Source: Glandiceps talaboti (taxonomy: Eukaryota; Hemichordata; Enteropneusta; Spengelidae). Taken from it: 64,000 nucleotides of DNA. Location: the NCBI RefSeq assembly GCF_964340395.1, contig NC_135566.1, positions 904,501 through 968,500 of the forward strand, given 5' to 3'. The position numbers and the translations under genes were made by a program. Of this stretch, positions 30,400-42,641 are shown piece after piece (positions within the stretch are counted from its first letter, which is position 1; each line of letters starts with the position of its first letter). A model generated the notes under the pieces. The model searched no databases and was not told where the DNA came from. It saw nothing but the letters and a program-made list of their open reading frames with translations.

Positions 30400-32684
30400 A
30401 TGTCACGTTATGGAAACGAAGGTAAGGATATTATGGTTGAACGTTTTTAACTGGTGTACTGTAAATACTATAAGTATCACACTAACACTTTGGTCACGAG
30501 GAATAAAGCTATCGTTGTATCTTGTAGTATACGGGTATCGCAAGTTAACTTGACAGGTGTTCCATACAATTATGTGTACAGGACCAGACGACCAAAAACA
30601 CCGTGTTATGTAGACGTTTCAGTCGTGATTATTTTAATGCAATTGAGAACAATAGTGACTAATTTGACAGACTCCAATTTCACGTACCTTCACAACACGT
30701 GATATCGTATATTGGCATATAGATCCGTTTAGTAAGTGGGTCAATGTTTACCCTTTGTATCGTCTGTATACTGGTATATATACCTGTTACACCTACAACA
30801 TTCACGTCACAGACACCTGTAGGAATTCAATGTGACGCCATGTACATGTATTCGTGTATTTACGTGGCGAACGGGAAAGTTTTAAGAGGCAAGCCTCGAA
30901 GCAAGCTATACTAATACTTTCTCATTGAAATAACATAGTTTGATTTCGCAGGTACACATAATTATACCAGGCCGTCTTGTGACCTAGCTGTACACGGTAC
31001 TAGAACTTCTTAACTGTCATAGGAACATAGAGGATACTTTGGAAAATCGTATTGTAGTAGGATGTTTTAAGATGAATAAACACTTTCACTATAGACAATG
31101 GAGCGGATTTTAAAATCTACCACGCCTGCAGTTTTTTTGTTGTCCCATTTCACACACAGTTGTCATATTCTACATAGTAATGATAATCATGTTGTCGGGG
31201 GGGGGGGGGGTTTATTTCTCTCACACATTACAAGTATCAAAATGTTCCAAACGCATTTTAAGTGAAATACAATGTGATGAGAAATAATGCAAAAATAAAA
31301 TAAATTTTACTGAGTGTGCATTGAATATCTTCCGGAAATAATACTTAGTGTTCATTATGCTTCTCCCGTTAAATGTAAAACACTAACCAGCTTTGTCATT
31401 TTTAAACTAAGTTCATTCCACATGTCCTTCACTTACAGGTTCGGAGAACTCTAGTCTATGGCAGGACGGAGAGGCAACATTTTACACTGAGAGAATTGTC
31501 ACTCACGTGAACAATCATGGCACTAAACGTTATATTTGTTGGTTTGGAACAACAGTAACACTGGTTATATTTGGTACCCTACTTTTGTTAATAAACACTG
31601 GAGTTGCTTTATACTGTTTAAACAAATACGGATTTTCCACCGCCGTCTGTGACATCGATTCGTCATCATTTCCCGCTATCGATGAACTCCGTGCCATCGC
31701 TGAAAGTATTGAGCCAGTGATATCTGTCTTGGTGGTCATTTCTGTTTTGGTTTATTCTGAAAACCCAACACTTCACTCGGCAAAATGCTGTTCTTGTCAA
31801 AATCTACCTAGATTTCGTTATCTTTGTAGGCAATATTGGTTCACGACTTACCTTTGCATGCTTTTTATTTCTTTCGGTTATCACTTCACCGTGTTTGTCC
31901 TGGATGTTGGCCATCACTGGGAGGGCGCCATAAGATACATCACCCTACCTCTTGGATTGACTGCATGGTTTGTGTGGATGGTAATGCTAAATGAACGTGG
32001 TGCTATGACAACAGTTGTCAGGGACAATTTACAAACAATGTCTGGCCTTAATAACGTGCAAAGGGACTCGCTATCTGGAGATCCTCCGGGCCTTTCAAAA
32101 TTCTACAAGGTGTTGCTTATTTTCGCCGGAGCTACAAATTTTATTGAATTCCTGATCTACACAATTTACATCACAGGATCGTTTGCAACCATTCCTGCAA
32201 CGGAGAAAAACAGATTGCTTTGGTACTTTGACTTTTTAGCCATGTCATTGACAACAGGACTAAGGTAATTCATATTTGGCATTTCAATTGTTTACCTCTC
32301 AGTACCATACCACATGTATTACAATAAACCATACCTCACTTCAAATTTGTCACGTACACGGTGATTATGTACCTATTATCAACCACCATTTATTTGATAA
32401 AGTGTTATAAATACATCTGATGGTTTACTAATTTGTTCAACGTCTAATTGTATCTAATTACATTGCAATCACGTATCAACCAACGATGTAGTCATTTCCT
32501 GCAACCGATGATGTGCCATAATTTATCTCAATACCTTTCTGCTTCTTTTCACAGGTTCAGTTTTGCGAGTTTCTTCTTTCAGATGTTGTACATTGGAGAG
32601 AAGAAATACAAACAAATAAAAGATCCTTGGAAAGATAAATGCCCTGATTGTAACACACACCAACCACTTACTGATATTACGTAG
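30400..32684 (+). CDS. Multi-span membrane protein, paralogue A
   Basis: Exons 30400-30421, 31439-32264 and 32555-32684; 978 nt, 325 residues, intron phases 1 and 2. The start ATG at 30400 gives MSRYGNEG and joins in frame to GT|TCGGAG. About six hydrophobic spans: residues about 48-75, 120-137, 165-190, 200-225, 255-280 and a last span carrying SFFFQMLYIGEKK. Between spans 1 and 2 lies YGFSTAVC ... DELRAIAESIEP. Between spans 3 and 4 lies LDVGHHWEGAIRYITLPLG. The tail ends DPWKDKCPDC. The family is unknown to me; the shared intron positions and motifs define it with paralogues B, C and D in this window. It could be a receptor, channel or transporter; nothing fixes which. Confidence 0.82.
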
Positions 32685-33429
32685 AAATACTGTACAACGT
32701 AGACAGTTGGGGGGGGGGGATTGGGATAAATGGAAACTTTGAGTACAACTTGAGAATGTTGTTAGTTTCGGCAAGTAAGCAAAAATGATGAAATGCATGA
32801 AACACAATCCTACTTCTGACACTGTAATAACTGTAGTTGTACTAATTCTTATAGAAACTAATGGTATGTGGTTGGCATCACATTAGTTATGACGTCACTC
32901 TAATCTCTTTGTTCAGTGCAGTGTTGGTATTTTATGTTACATGTGATTATTTGGTGGTATATATTATTGTGTACTCCTCTTTCAGCAACATAGCACTACT
33001 AAACAAGCTAATTAGAAGTTCTAATCCCAAATTCATTAGTAACATATTATTTGATTAGACCATAGACAGTGTTTATGATTATACTAGCATACTACACAAA
33101 TTAAATAAGTGTGAACTATACTGGTGTGTCACGAAAGTAGATTTTTATAAATTAGTTCTCTCTCAAGCTATGATAAACCTATGTATTGGACTATTCCTGT
33201 ATCTGAAGGGAAACCATAGTGAGCTAGAGTTTGTAAAATACCTATAAGTACACCTAGATTTTGTAAATAAAATGTACATTAAAGAATACATTCCAAAACA
33301 ATAGTTTTAGTTTGTGTCTAAGTTGTTATGCTGAAAGTTCGGTTTCCACAGTAGTAAATACAGTGGTCGTGTTATCATGTCATAAACCTTCAGTTGTAAC
33401 GATGGAATTTGTCACTCTGATGATATACC

Positions 33430-33441
33430 GCCACCTAGTGG
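33430..33441 (-). promoter_or_regulatory. CTCF-like site at the end of duplication copy 1
   Basis: The minus strand reads CCACTAGGTGGCGGTA, a close fit to the CTCF core. It lies at the right edge of duplication copy 1, 38 bp from the stop codon of paralogue C, and is repeated at 40289-40300 in copy 2. Confidence 0.4.
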
Positions 33442-33478
33442 TCAAAAGTAACAATGGCGTTCAATATTAGTTCCCTAT

Positions 33479-35372
33479 TCACGCCTCACTAGGCATACGC
33501 AGTGAGTAGTCAATAGATTTCACGTCTTCTATTTCATCGTCATTATTCTCAATACTTTCCCATGGATCTTCGAGCAGTTTAAACTTCTTATCGCCGATGT
33601 ATATCATTTGGAAAAAGTAATTCGCAAAATTATACCTGAAAATAAAATAATAGAGATTTAGAAAGACATGTATGATAAGTTGATTATGGAAAATGTTCAT
33701 GTTATCGTTGTGGGTAATTATTCTACAAGGTATAATTCTCACACTTCTAATGAATATTTCGTTTCAACACAAGTATGTTCATGTAAAACTTTAACAATAG
33801 AATGTTCGACTCGTCATATAGTATATGTATCATACATGTTGTTAAAGTGGCCATATGGATGAGGATTTGGTATTTGTTTTGGATTTTTAATTTATAAAAC
33901 AATTTTATCATGGCGTCCTACTTGAAAAACCAATGTGAAACGACATCGACCAAGTCTATGTTTGTAACTCAATACATTCCAAAAAGCTCAAAATGTGTGA
34001 CAAGTTTGTTATTGTGCGTACAATAACAAACCTTTTTACACATTTATCAGTCTTTTACAATATATTGACAAATATGTATTGACTTAGTCTATGTAATTTC
34101 ACATTGGTTTTGCAAGTAGGACGCCATGATGACATTGTTTTATAAATCAAAAATCCAAAACAAATACCCAATCCTCATCCATATGGCCACTTTAAAGTTG
34201 TCACATGTGCAAGTACACGCACATGGATTACTTTTGTTAATTTTGTGTTACCATGGTTACATGGAGTGTTGTAGTATTGTGTTGTTCAGGCCTATCAGAT
34301 TTCTAAACATAGCAAGGCACGAATGTCGTATCTTACAATCACACCAAAATGTGTTGACTGTCGAAAGTCGTTCGTGCATTTTTTGCCTCCGGCACTCGCT
34401 GTTGCTATCAGTACTAGGTTATAGTATTGCTCCGGATCGGAGCGAGGCAAAAAAGGCACGAACGATTGTCGACAGTCTACAAAATGTCTTAGCACTGCAC
34501 AATTGTTATGAAAAGGAACAAACGATATAATTATATACTAGTATAAGCTGAACCATTGAACAGAACTTACCAAGTGAAAAGCAAATCTTTATCGCTAGTA
34601 AAGTGCATTGCAAATCAATAAAGACCTACATTTATTTTTTTTACCTTAGTGCAGCAGTTAAAGACATCCCAATGATGTTTAGATACCACAGCAGCTTCAG
34701 ATTAATTTTCACCGTTACCAAGGTTCCGGCTAAATAAACACTGTACAGAAGAAATTCCACAAAATTTGTCATTCCCGCAAACGCCAAGAGCGCTTTCTTA
34801 AGTTTTGGCAACCATCGAAACTCGGCCTCTCTGTCTCTCAATTCAGGTCGACATCTTTGTTTCCCGGTAACTGTTGTCATGACACCGAACTCGTTGAACG
34901 CAAGAATAAGAATGAACCACGAAGTTAGGCCAAATGGCAGCAAGATATACCGAACAGCGCCCTCTGGACTAGATCGTACGTTTAGAGCGAATGTACTGAC
35001 ATGGTGGATACATGAAACCGTCACCATCATCAAGTAGGACGCAAACCAATGTTTCCTAAACATATATTTCAACCCACATTTATTGAAAGATTTGCCACAC
35101 ATCCCAATTCCAGATCGAATTACAACAGTCCCAACTAGTAAGGCAGAATTTAAGGGTTCAAGCGTTTCAGCCACTGAGCGAAGTTCGTCTACAGCAGGGA
35201 AGTTCTGCGACTCTATGTTGCATATTGTTGTACAAAACCCGTAAACCTGTAAACAGTAGACAGCTATAAATGTATTGGTAACCATCAATAATGAACCAAT
35301 AATTATGATAACGACCAGAGTTATAATCCAAAAGTTGTCAGGTATTTCTTGCCTTGTTTTTTTGAGATCCAT
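33479..35372 (-). CDS. Multi-span membrane protein, paralogue C (inverted)
   Basis: Minus-strand exons 34645-35372 and 33479-33635, joined in phase 2 at the same codon as in A, B and D; 294 residues from Met at 35372. Signature: YGFCTTICNIESQNFPAVDE then LRSVAETLEP; later NVRSSPEGAVRYILLPFGLT, NFVEFLLYSVYLAGT and NYFFQMIYIGDKKFKLLEDP. An acceptor-like TTCTAG sits two bases before the ATG, exactly where exon 2 of A, B and D begins (AG|NN-ATG-like). A short upstream first exon is therefore likely, but I did not find it. The tail is acidic (ENNDDEIEDVK) and differs from A and B. Its intron holds two small inverted-repeat transposons. It lies head-to-head with B and tail-to-tail with A. Confidence 0.8.
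33846..34191. mobile_element. 346-bp MITE with TTAA target duplication (piggyBac-like)
   Basis: The ends are inverted repeats of about 100 bp starting AGTGGCCATATGGATGAGG. TTAA flanks both sides (33842-33845 and 34192-34195). The inner part is non-coding, with a small palindrome around TTGTGCGTACAA. TTAA duplication is typical of piggyBac-type elements. Inserted in the intron of paralogue C. Confidence 0.85.
34354..34479. mobile_element. 126-bp MITE, GACTGTCGACAGTC family, copy 1
   Basis: Inverted ends TTGACTGTCGAAAGTCGTTC / GAACGATTGTCGACAGTCTA, with the same ends as the element at 55621-55848. Flanks CAAAATGTG and CAAAATGTC form a 9-bp target duplication with one mismatch, as in Mutator-like elements. 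Inserted in the intron of paralogue C; non-coding. Confidence 0.8.
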
Positions 35373-37353
35373 CGCTAGAATCACAGACAAGTAAGAAACT
35401 TACTTGTCTCTTGTCTGTGGTAGAATACAGTAACTGTTGTTAATAGTTACATTGACTTTGTTGTACACTTCTAAGATACTCTTTTCACCCTATGTTATCT
35501 CAATTGCGATTACACCTACCACACATAGTTATCCTTCGCTTGTAGTTTGTCCTGTTTGGTTTGTCCGGGTCCTTAGCTGTACTTGTGTTTGGTTTGTCTG
35601 GGTCCTTAGCTGTACTTGTGTTTGGTTTGTCCGGGTCCTTATAGCTGTACTTCTGTTTGGTTTGTCCGGGTCTTTAGCTGTACTTGTGTCACCACCCTGT
35701 AACTTACTATTCAACCATCTATACAATATGACACGACGTTAATTCTGCTTGAAGACGAAAATGTGACAGGAATTACTTCTGAAGAATGGCGGGACAAGAC
35801 TGAGAACGTTAGAACCTTGTCCAATACTAATTTCGTCTTCATTTAGAATCTTGTCCAATACTAATTCCGTCTTCAGTTAGAATATTGTTAATTCCACCGT
35901 CTACCAAGTCGAACACGAACTGTGCCTTAGTAAGATTCATTCTATCGCATGTGATAGTTTATTTGTTTGTATATATTATACGTTAGCACAGATAAATAAT
36001 GTGGAAATCTATCCCAATGGCCTAGTTCTATAAATTTGGAATCCCATTAATCATATTACATTGGTTGATGTTTTGTACGACAGACTAAAATCAAACTAAA
36101 AGTGTACAGCTCTGCTACGCTTAGCATTTTTAACTTTGAAAAAGCTATGGTCCGCAGTTTACAAGACGTCTGAGCTTACGTACTAAAGCTCGCTGTGCCA
36201 AAACTATCTGTCGACGTCGACCATTAATTTGATGTTATTGCCATACTGTACTATTCAGCCGAAAGAATTTACCAAAATCGTATGCTAATGCTAATCCAAA
36301 TTCTTCTTTCAAAAAAAACGAAGTACAAAATTTATGTTTTTCCGTCATATATACGTTCGTACTATGAACTTAGTCTATTGCAATGACGTATCTAGTTTAG
36401 CATCACCCTGGATATCACGATCTGTCGTCTAAAGATATCTGTTTTACACGAAGGATATACGACTTAAGTGAGAGAATTTCAACAGACAGTGAATTCAAAA
36501 AGCTAAAATTGTTTCATAGAAGAAGTGACGTTATTTGAAATGATTTTTCAGGCTAAGCTCAAACTCCTCGACTTTCCAATACACTACGATCCACTGTCAA
36601 ATTACAAAATAATGTCAACTCCATAGACTTAGATATGGAACTATAAATACATTTTAAATAACAAAATACTCAAATTGTCTCAACGACGTTCAACTCATTC
36701 AACTGGCTTCCAATGCCCTCTGGATAGGACGAACAATTACCAAAGTTGCATTGAATGACCGGACTCGTATAGTATATATTCGCATCGACTTTCATAAAAC
36801 TTGTACGACATGGGGATTTACTTAGAGTGAAATACCATGTGCAATCTTATAATCACGTGTGTATTGTTTTTATTTATTTCATAAGAATATGACTTTTCAT
36901 ACGTATATAATACACAATGCAATGATTTACACTCTCTTTAAATCTTCAATGGGTAGATGTAGATATAGATTCGAAGCAAGTGAAAAGAACAAAAACACTA
37001 ACACTGGCTAGGTCGATAATCAAATCGTGAGAATGGAATGGACCATTCAGGTCAGAGTAAAAACATTCATTCTCTTAGGGTTAAAAAAAGTTCAAATACC
37101 TGGACCGAACTGATGCATGTCGGACAATATAAAATGTCTCGTGATCTGTTGCATTTGAATACGAGTCAGACCTCAGGCCACCTTTGTAATCTAAGCCTTA
37201 GCGTTACTGCTGTAGAGTTTAGCACTGTGTGTGAGTACACCTAAAACTAACTTAGTGATATCATACATTTCTGTATAGTTTAGCACTGCGTGTGGGTACA
37301 ACTAAAACTAAGGTGATTCTATTCAGGGTGGACTCGGAGAGTAATGCCACATC
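35373..37353. other. Divergent intergenic region between paralogues C and B
   Basis: Would contain the promoter and any first exon of C (minus) and the promoter of B (plus). Holds a 33-bp minisatellite at about 35555-35692 and the left flank of duplication copy 2 from about 36458. No other gene seen. Confidence 0.6.
35555..35692. repeat. 33-bp minisatellite, four copies
   Basis: Unit TTTGGTTTGTCCGGGTCCTT then AGCTGTACTTGTG, nearly uniform. It lies just upstream of the start of paralogue C, in its promoter side. Confidence 0.93.
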
Positions 37354-39433
37354 ATGTCACTTTATGGAAACAAAGGTAAGGATATTATGGTTGAAAGTAT
37401 TTAACTAGTATAGTGTAAATACTATAGGTATCACAAAAACACTTTGGTCACGAGAGATAATGCTATCCTTGTATCTTGAAGTATACATTTGTCGCAAGTT
37501 AACTTGACAGGTGTTCCATATAATAATGTGTATAGGACCAGACGACCAAAAACACTGTGTTATGTAGACGTTTCAGTCGTGATCATTTCAATGCAATTGA
37601 GAACAATAGTGGCAGACTCCAATTTCACCTTCACAACACATTGATAACATATATTGGCATATAGAATCCGTTAGTAAATGTTTACTCTTCGTAGCGTCTG
37701 TATGCTGGTATATACTTGTTACACCTATAACATTGACTTCTCGAACACTGTACCATTAGACTACATGCTTATAATTATAATTGCGAGGTCAAAAAAATAT
37801 GGGCCAAGGATAGCCTGTTTTGGCACCTGTAGAAGTTCAATGTGACACATGTATTCGTGTATTTACGCGGCAAATGGGAAAGTTTCACGAAGCAAGCAAG
37901 CTATACTAATACTTTCTCATTGAAATAACGTGGCTTATTTTGTCAGGTACACATAAATGTATCAAGCCGTCTTGTGACCCAGATGTATACAGCACTATAA
38001 CATCTTAATTGTCACGGTTGCATAGAGGATACTTTCGAAAGCGGTGTGATTGATGTTTCAATTTGAATAAGCACTTTCACCATAGGTAATTGCTTCTCTC
38101 GCTAAATGTAAAACCCTAACCACCTTTTTTATTTTATAATGTGTTCAATTATCCCAAATAAGTTCATCCCAATTGTCCTTCACTCACAGGTACGGAGGAC
38201 ATTGATCAAGGAGAATCGACATCTACCTATACGGGAATTGACACCCAGGTGAACAATCGTGGCACTAAACGTTATATTTTTTGGTTTGGAACAACATTAA
38301 CATTGTTTATCTTTGGTACCCTACTTTTGTTAATAGACACTGGAGTTGCTTTATACTGTTTGAACAAATACGGATTTTCCACCGCCGTCTGTGAAATCGA
38401 TTCGTCATCATTCGACGATATCGACGAACTCCGTGCCATCGCTGAAAGTATTGAACCAATTTTATCTGTCTTGATGGTCATTTCTATTTTGATTTATACC
38501 GAAAACCCAACATTTCACTCGGCAAAATGCTGTTCTTGTCAAAATCTACCTAGATTTCGTTATCTTTGTAGGCAATATTGGTTCACGACTTACCTTTGCA
38601 TGCTCTTTATTTCTTTCGGTTATCACTTCACCGTGTTTGTTCTGGATGTTGGCCATCACTGGGAGGGCGCCCTAAGATACATCACCCTACCTCTTGGATT
38701 GACAGCATGGTTTGTGTGGATGGTAATGCTAAATGAACGTGGTGCTATGACAACAGTTGTCAGGGACAATTTACAAACAATGTCTGGCCTTAATAACGTG
38801 CAAACAGATTCGCTATCTGGAGATCCTCCGGGCCTTTCAAAATTCTACAAGGTGTTACTTATTTTCGCCGGATCTACAAATTTTATTGAATTCCTGATCT
38901 ACACAGTTTACATCACAGGATCGTTTGCAACCATTCCTGCAACGCAGAAAAACAGATTACTTTGGTACTTTGACTTTTTAGCCATGTCATTGACAACAGC
39001 ACTAAGGTAATCCATATTTGGCATTTGAATTGTTTACCTCTCAGCACCATACCACATGTATTACAACAAACCATACCTCATTTCAAATTTGTCACGTGCA
39101 CAATGACTATATATGTGCATATCATTAATACTTGTGTCATCACCATTTGATAAAGTGTTATAGATACGGGTGAGGGTTTACTATTTAATGTGTTCAACGT
39201 CTAATTGTTTCTAATTACATTGCAATCACCAACGATGTAGCCATTTCCTGCAACCGATGATGTGCCATAATTTATCTCAAAAACTTTCTGCTTCTTTTCA
39301 CAGGTTCAGTCTTGCGAGTTTCTTCTTTCAGATGCTGTACATTGGAGAGAAGAAATACAAACAAATGACAGATCCTTGGAAAGAGAAATGCCCTGATTGT
39401 AACAGACACGAACGTCTTACTGATATTACGTAG
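37354..39433 (+). CDS. Multi-span membrane protein, paralogue B
   Basis: Exons 37354-37375, 38190-39006 and 39304-39433; 969 nt, 322 residues. First exon MSLYGNKG, with the same 22-nt length and phase as A. About 23 of 253 residues differ from A in the large exon. Differences crowd into the N-terminal third (e.g. SSSFDDIDELR against SSSFPAIDELR, and span 2), while the middle from CCSCQNLP to NNVQ is almost identical. The Cys-rich cytoplasmic or luminal loop (KCCSCQNLPRFRYLC) is specific to A and B. Family and function unknown; see paralogue A. Both splice junctions and the stop are intact. Confidence 0.82.
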
Positions 39434-40288
39434 AAATACTGTACAACGTAGGCAGGAATTAGAGTCATTTAAATTCTCTAAAATACATTCATCGGGGAAT
39501 TAAGAACAAACAAACAATTTACACTTGTGAACAAAGCATGCTGAAATACTACATTTTTGTTTGTTTTTATTTGGGGGGAATTGGGATAAATGGAAACTTT
39601 GAGTACAACTTGAAGGACAAGGTTGTTAGTTTCGGCAAGTAAGCAAAAATGACGAAGTGCATAACACACAATCCTACCTCTGACACTGTGATAACTGCAG
39701 TTTTACTGCTAGTAATTCGTATAGAAACTAATGATATGTGGGTGACGTCACATTAGTTATGACGTCACCCTATTGTCTTTGTTCAGTGCAGTGTTGGTAT
39801 TTTATGTTACATGTGATTATTTGGTAGTATATATTATTGTGTACTCCTCTTACAGCAACATAGCACTGCTAAACAAGCTAATTAGAAGTTCTAATCCCAA
39901 ATTCATTAGTAACATATTATTTGATTATACCATAGACAGTGTCTATGATTATAAGTGTGAGAAATAAGTGTGAACTATACTGGTGTGTCACGAAAGTAGA
40001 TTTTTATAAATTAGTTCTCTCTCAAGCTATGATAAACCTATGTATTGGACTGTTCCTGTATCTGAATGGAAATCATAGTGAGCTAGAGTTTGTAAAATAC
40101 CTATAAGTATACCTAGATTTTGTAAATAAAATGTACATTAAAGGATACATTCAACAACAGTAGTTTTAGTTTGTGTCTAAGTTGTTATGCTGAAAGTTCG
40201 GTTTCCACAGTAGTAAATACAGTGATCGTGTTATCATGTCATAAACCTTCAGTTGTGACAATGGAATTTGTCATTCTGATGATATACC

Positions 40289-40300
40289 GCCACCTAGTGG
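40289..40300 (-). promoter_or_regulatory. CTCF-like site at the end of duplication copy 2
   Basis: Same minus-strand core CCACTAGGTGGC as at 33430-33441, kept unchanged while surrounding bases differ. Confidence 0.4.
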
Positions 40301-41250
40301 TCAACAGTAACAATAGAGTTAGTTATGTTATTACTAAAAAAGACTTTGAACTGTGCGTGCGTTATAACCTATGTAAATCGTGATAAACCTTGCTTTGATG
40401 TAAGCAAAGACAGTGGAGAGGAAATTGTCTATGATATAAGGCAAACGCTCAATAGGGAACTTGCAAACCCTCTATGTTGAATGTTGCATCATGGGAGATA
40501 TACTAATAAATACTAATGAATTTGTTATTGTAAACAAAACTGTTCAATGCATAGTTACCCCGACAATTGTGGGAGGTTTTTTTTCCTTGCGGTGTCGGCA
40601 CATAGGTACTGTGCACAGTGGTAGAAGTAGTCAAGTTGATATGTTGATTCTCTGTTAGAAAATAAACAATTGAAGCCATTAAAGTCCATGGCTGTTATGT
40701 TTTCATTAGACGCCTGTTTTACTGCAATATTAAAGCATAGCAATGCTTTCACTCTTCAAAGTGATTGGGTAAAGGATCCTGCAGTGTGTGTGTTGTGTAT
40801 CTTTAATGTTAGTCTAGAGTTGAAATACTTGTGTCAAAAACGTAATGTCCCGTCAGTGAAACATCATTGCAAACCAACATCACTTTACATGTCTTATAGC
40901 TGTAACTTCATGAAAGCCTATTCATATAATAACATCGTCTAGCTGGTAGTCTGGTAGACCGGAACGTTGGGTTTCTTTTCACTCTAGAGGTAACCAAATG
41001 TCACATTTCACCTAAGGTTCAGATCTGGGGTTGGTGCTGCACAACAGAGTTACTGTCACCCTTGGCTTTTGTTCAGCAACCTTCCGAGTCTAGATTGGAG
41101 GTCTTCCTACAAGACTAAGAAAACAGAGACGAAGAGGGGTAAATTACAAATGTCTCAGGTACTAATAATAAATAATTTAAGGAACAGAAATTACTGCCAT
41201 CGAAAATATAGCTGATCTTTAAAGAAAGAATATAATATTTGGAATTTTTA

Positions 41251-41424
41251 TTATTTGAATTCCCATATTTGTGAGATTATAATTGAATGCCCATATTTGT
41301 GAGATTATAATTGAATGCCCATATTTGTGAGATTATAATTGAATGCCCATATTTGTGAGGTTATAATTGAATGCCCATATTTGTGAGATTATAATTGAAT
41401 TCCCATATTTCTAAGATTATAATG
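41251..41424. repeat. 28-bp minisatellite, six copies
   Basis: Unit ATTGAATGCCCATATTTGTG then AGATTATA, with the end units more diverged (TTCCCA). Intergenic. Confidence 0.94.
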
Positions 41425-42541
41425 CGGATATACTCATGCACAGAATTCATCATAACAAAAGAGACATGATTATGTTTGCATTCTTGTTTATTTTGTTTAA
41501 ATGGTTATAGCAAGAAAGTAACATTGATATTGTTAGAAGTACAATGATCTAAATCTTACAATTTCAGTATTGTTACAATTCTTCAAAATTTCCATATTTT
41601 AACGAATTATATGACGTCACTAATAGCTATGGATCTAAAGAGGAGTTGAGAAGCAATATGTAAATTAAGTAAATGTAAATATCTTTTATTGCTACATTCT
41701 TGTTATATGCCCTGTATCATATTTTACTTTTCTGTGATTAATATACTTGCATTTATTGTAAATTTTATTAAATGCCTAATATTTGTAGATTACATTTTAT
41801 TTTACATATTGATAATGCTTGACATTTATTTTCCTATTGTATAGTAACTTCCCAACATTTTAGCTTTAAAAAATTGTTAAGAAAAATTGTCTGCCGTCCA
41901 AAGTTGGAAATAGCTAAAAGATAAAGTAGCGGTCACGTCATCTATCACGTGATATGATAAGCCACCTTCGGCCTTGTTCTTTATAAAGTGCATGGATTGT
42001 ATATTTTAACTTTACATACTTAGTTATAATACTTAGCATCTTAGACTCGACAAGTTTCTTGTAAACTATTTCCATAGTTATCATGCAAGGAGGGTATTAT
42101 ATCGTCTATAAGATCTGTTCTATATCTTGTACATGTATTTGACAAGTGAAATAAATCTGTCGACGTCACAATACTGATAGCTTAGAATCCACTCGTGTGA
42201 GGATTCTGCTCTCTTTCTCCCTTACGGTGCCTTAGCATTTCACAAGCAGCCGTTTATTCAAACCTAAAATTATATTTTTATGATTTGCTGCAGTGCTGAT
42301 GAATATGGTAATTATGTTTACATCATATGGCTCAACCTTCTAAGTTGGTTCTAATCATATGGTGATGCTATTGATATCATCTCACAGTGGGAAAAATTAA
42401 AAACTCTATCACGTGATAAGTATTTATCTAAATAAGCTACCTCGCGTTCTTGTCCGTTGTTGTATGTAAGTTTAACAACTTGGTTTGATATGTTTACTTA
42501 TAGGGAATATTATGAGAAAAACTGAAAAATATACATGACTG

Positions 42542-42641
<100 letters not shown>

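Larger units (their letters stand above)
29541..33457 (+). repeat. Segmental duplication, copy 1 (about 3.9 kb)
   Basis: Matches 36458-40318 in direct orientation, including 5' flank, three exons, both introns and 3' flank of the membrane gene. Shared left edge near ATACGACTTA (29541; 36458); shared right edge just after CACCTAGTGG. Copy 1 has about 250 bp at about 31108-31355, including a poly-G run, that copy 2 lacks. Confidence 0.93.
36458..40318 (+). repeat. Segmental duplication, copy 2 (about 3.9 kb)
   Basis: Direct copy of 29541-33457. It has an extra roughly 110-bp stretch at about 39455-39570 and an internal repeat of TTTAGCACTG...ACCTAAAACTAA at about 37217-37320 that copy 1 lacks. 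Introns and flanks remain clearly alignable by eye, so the duplication is fairly recent. Confidence 0.93.
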
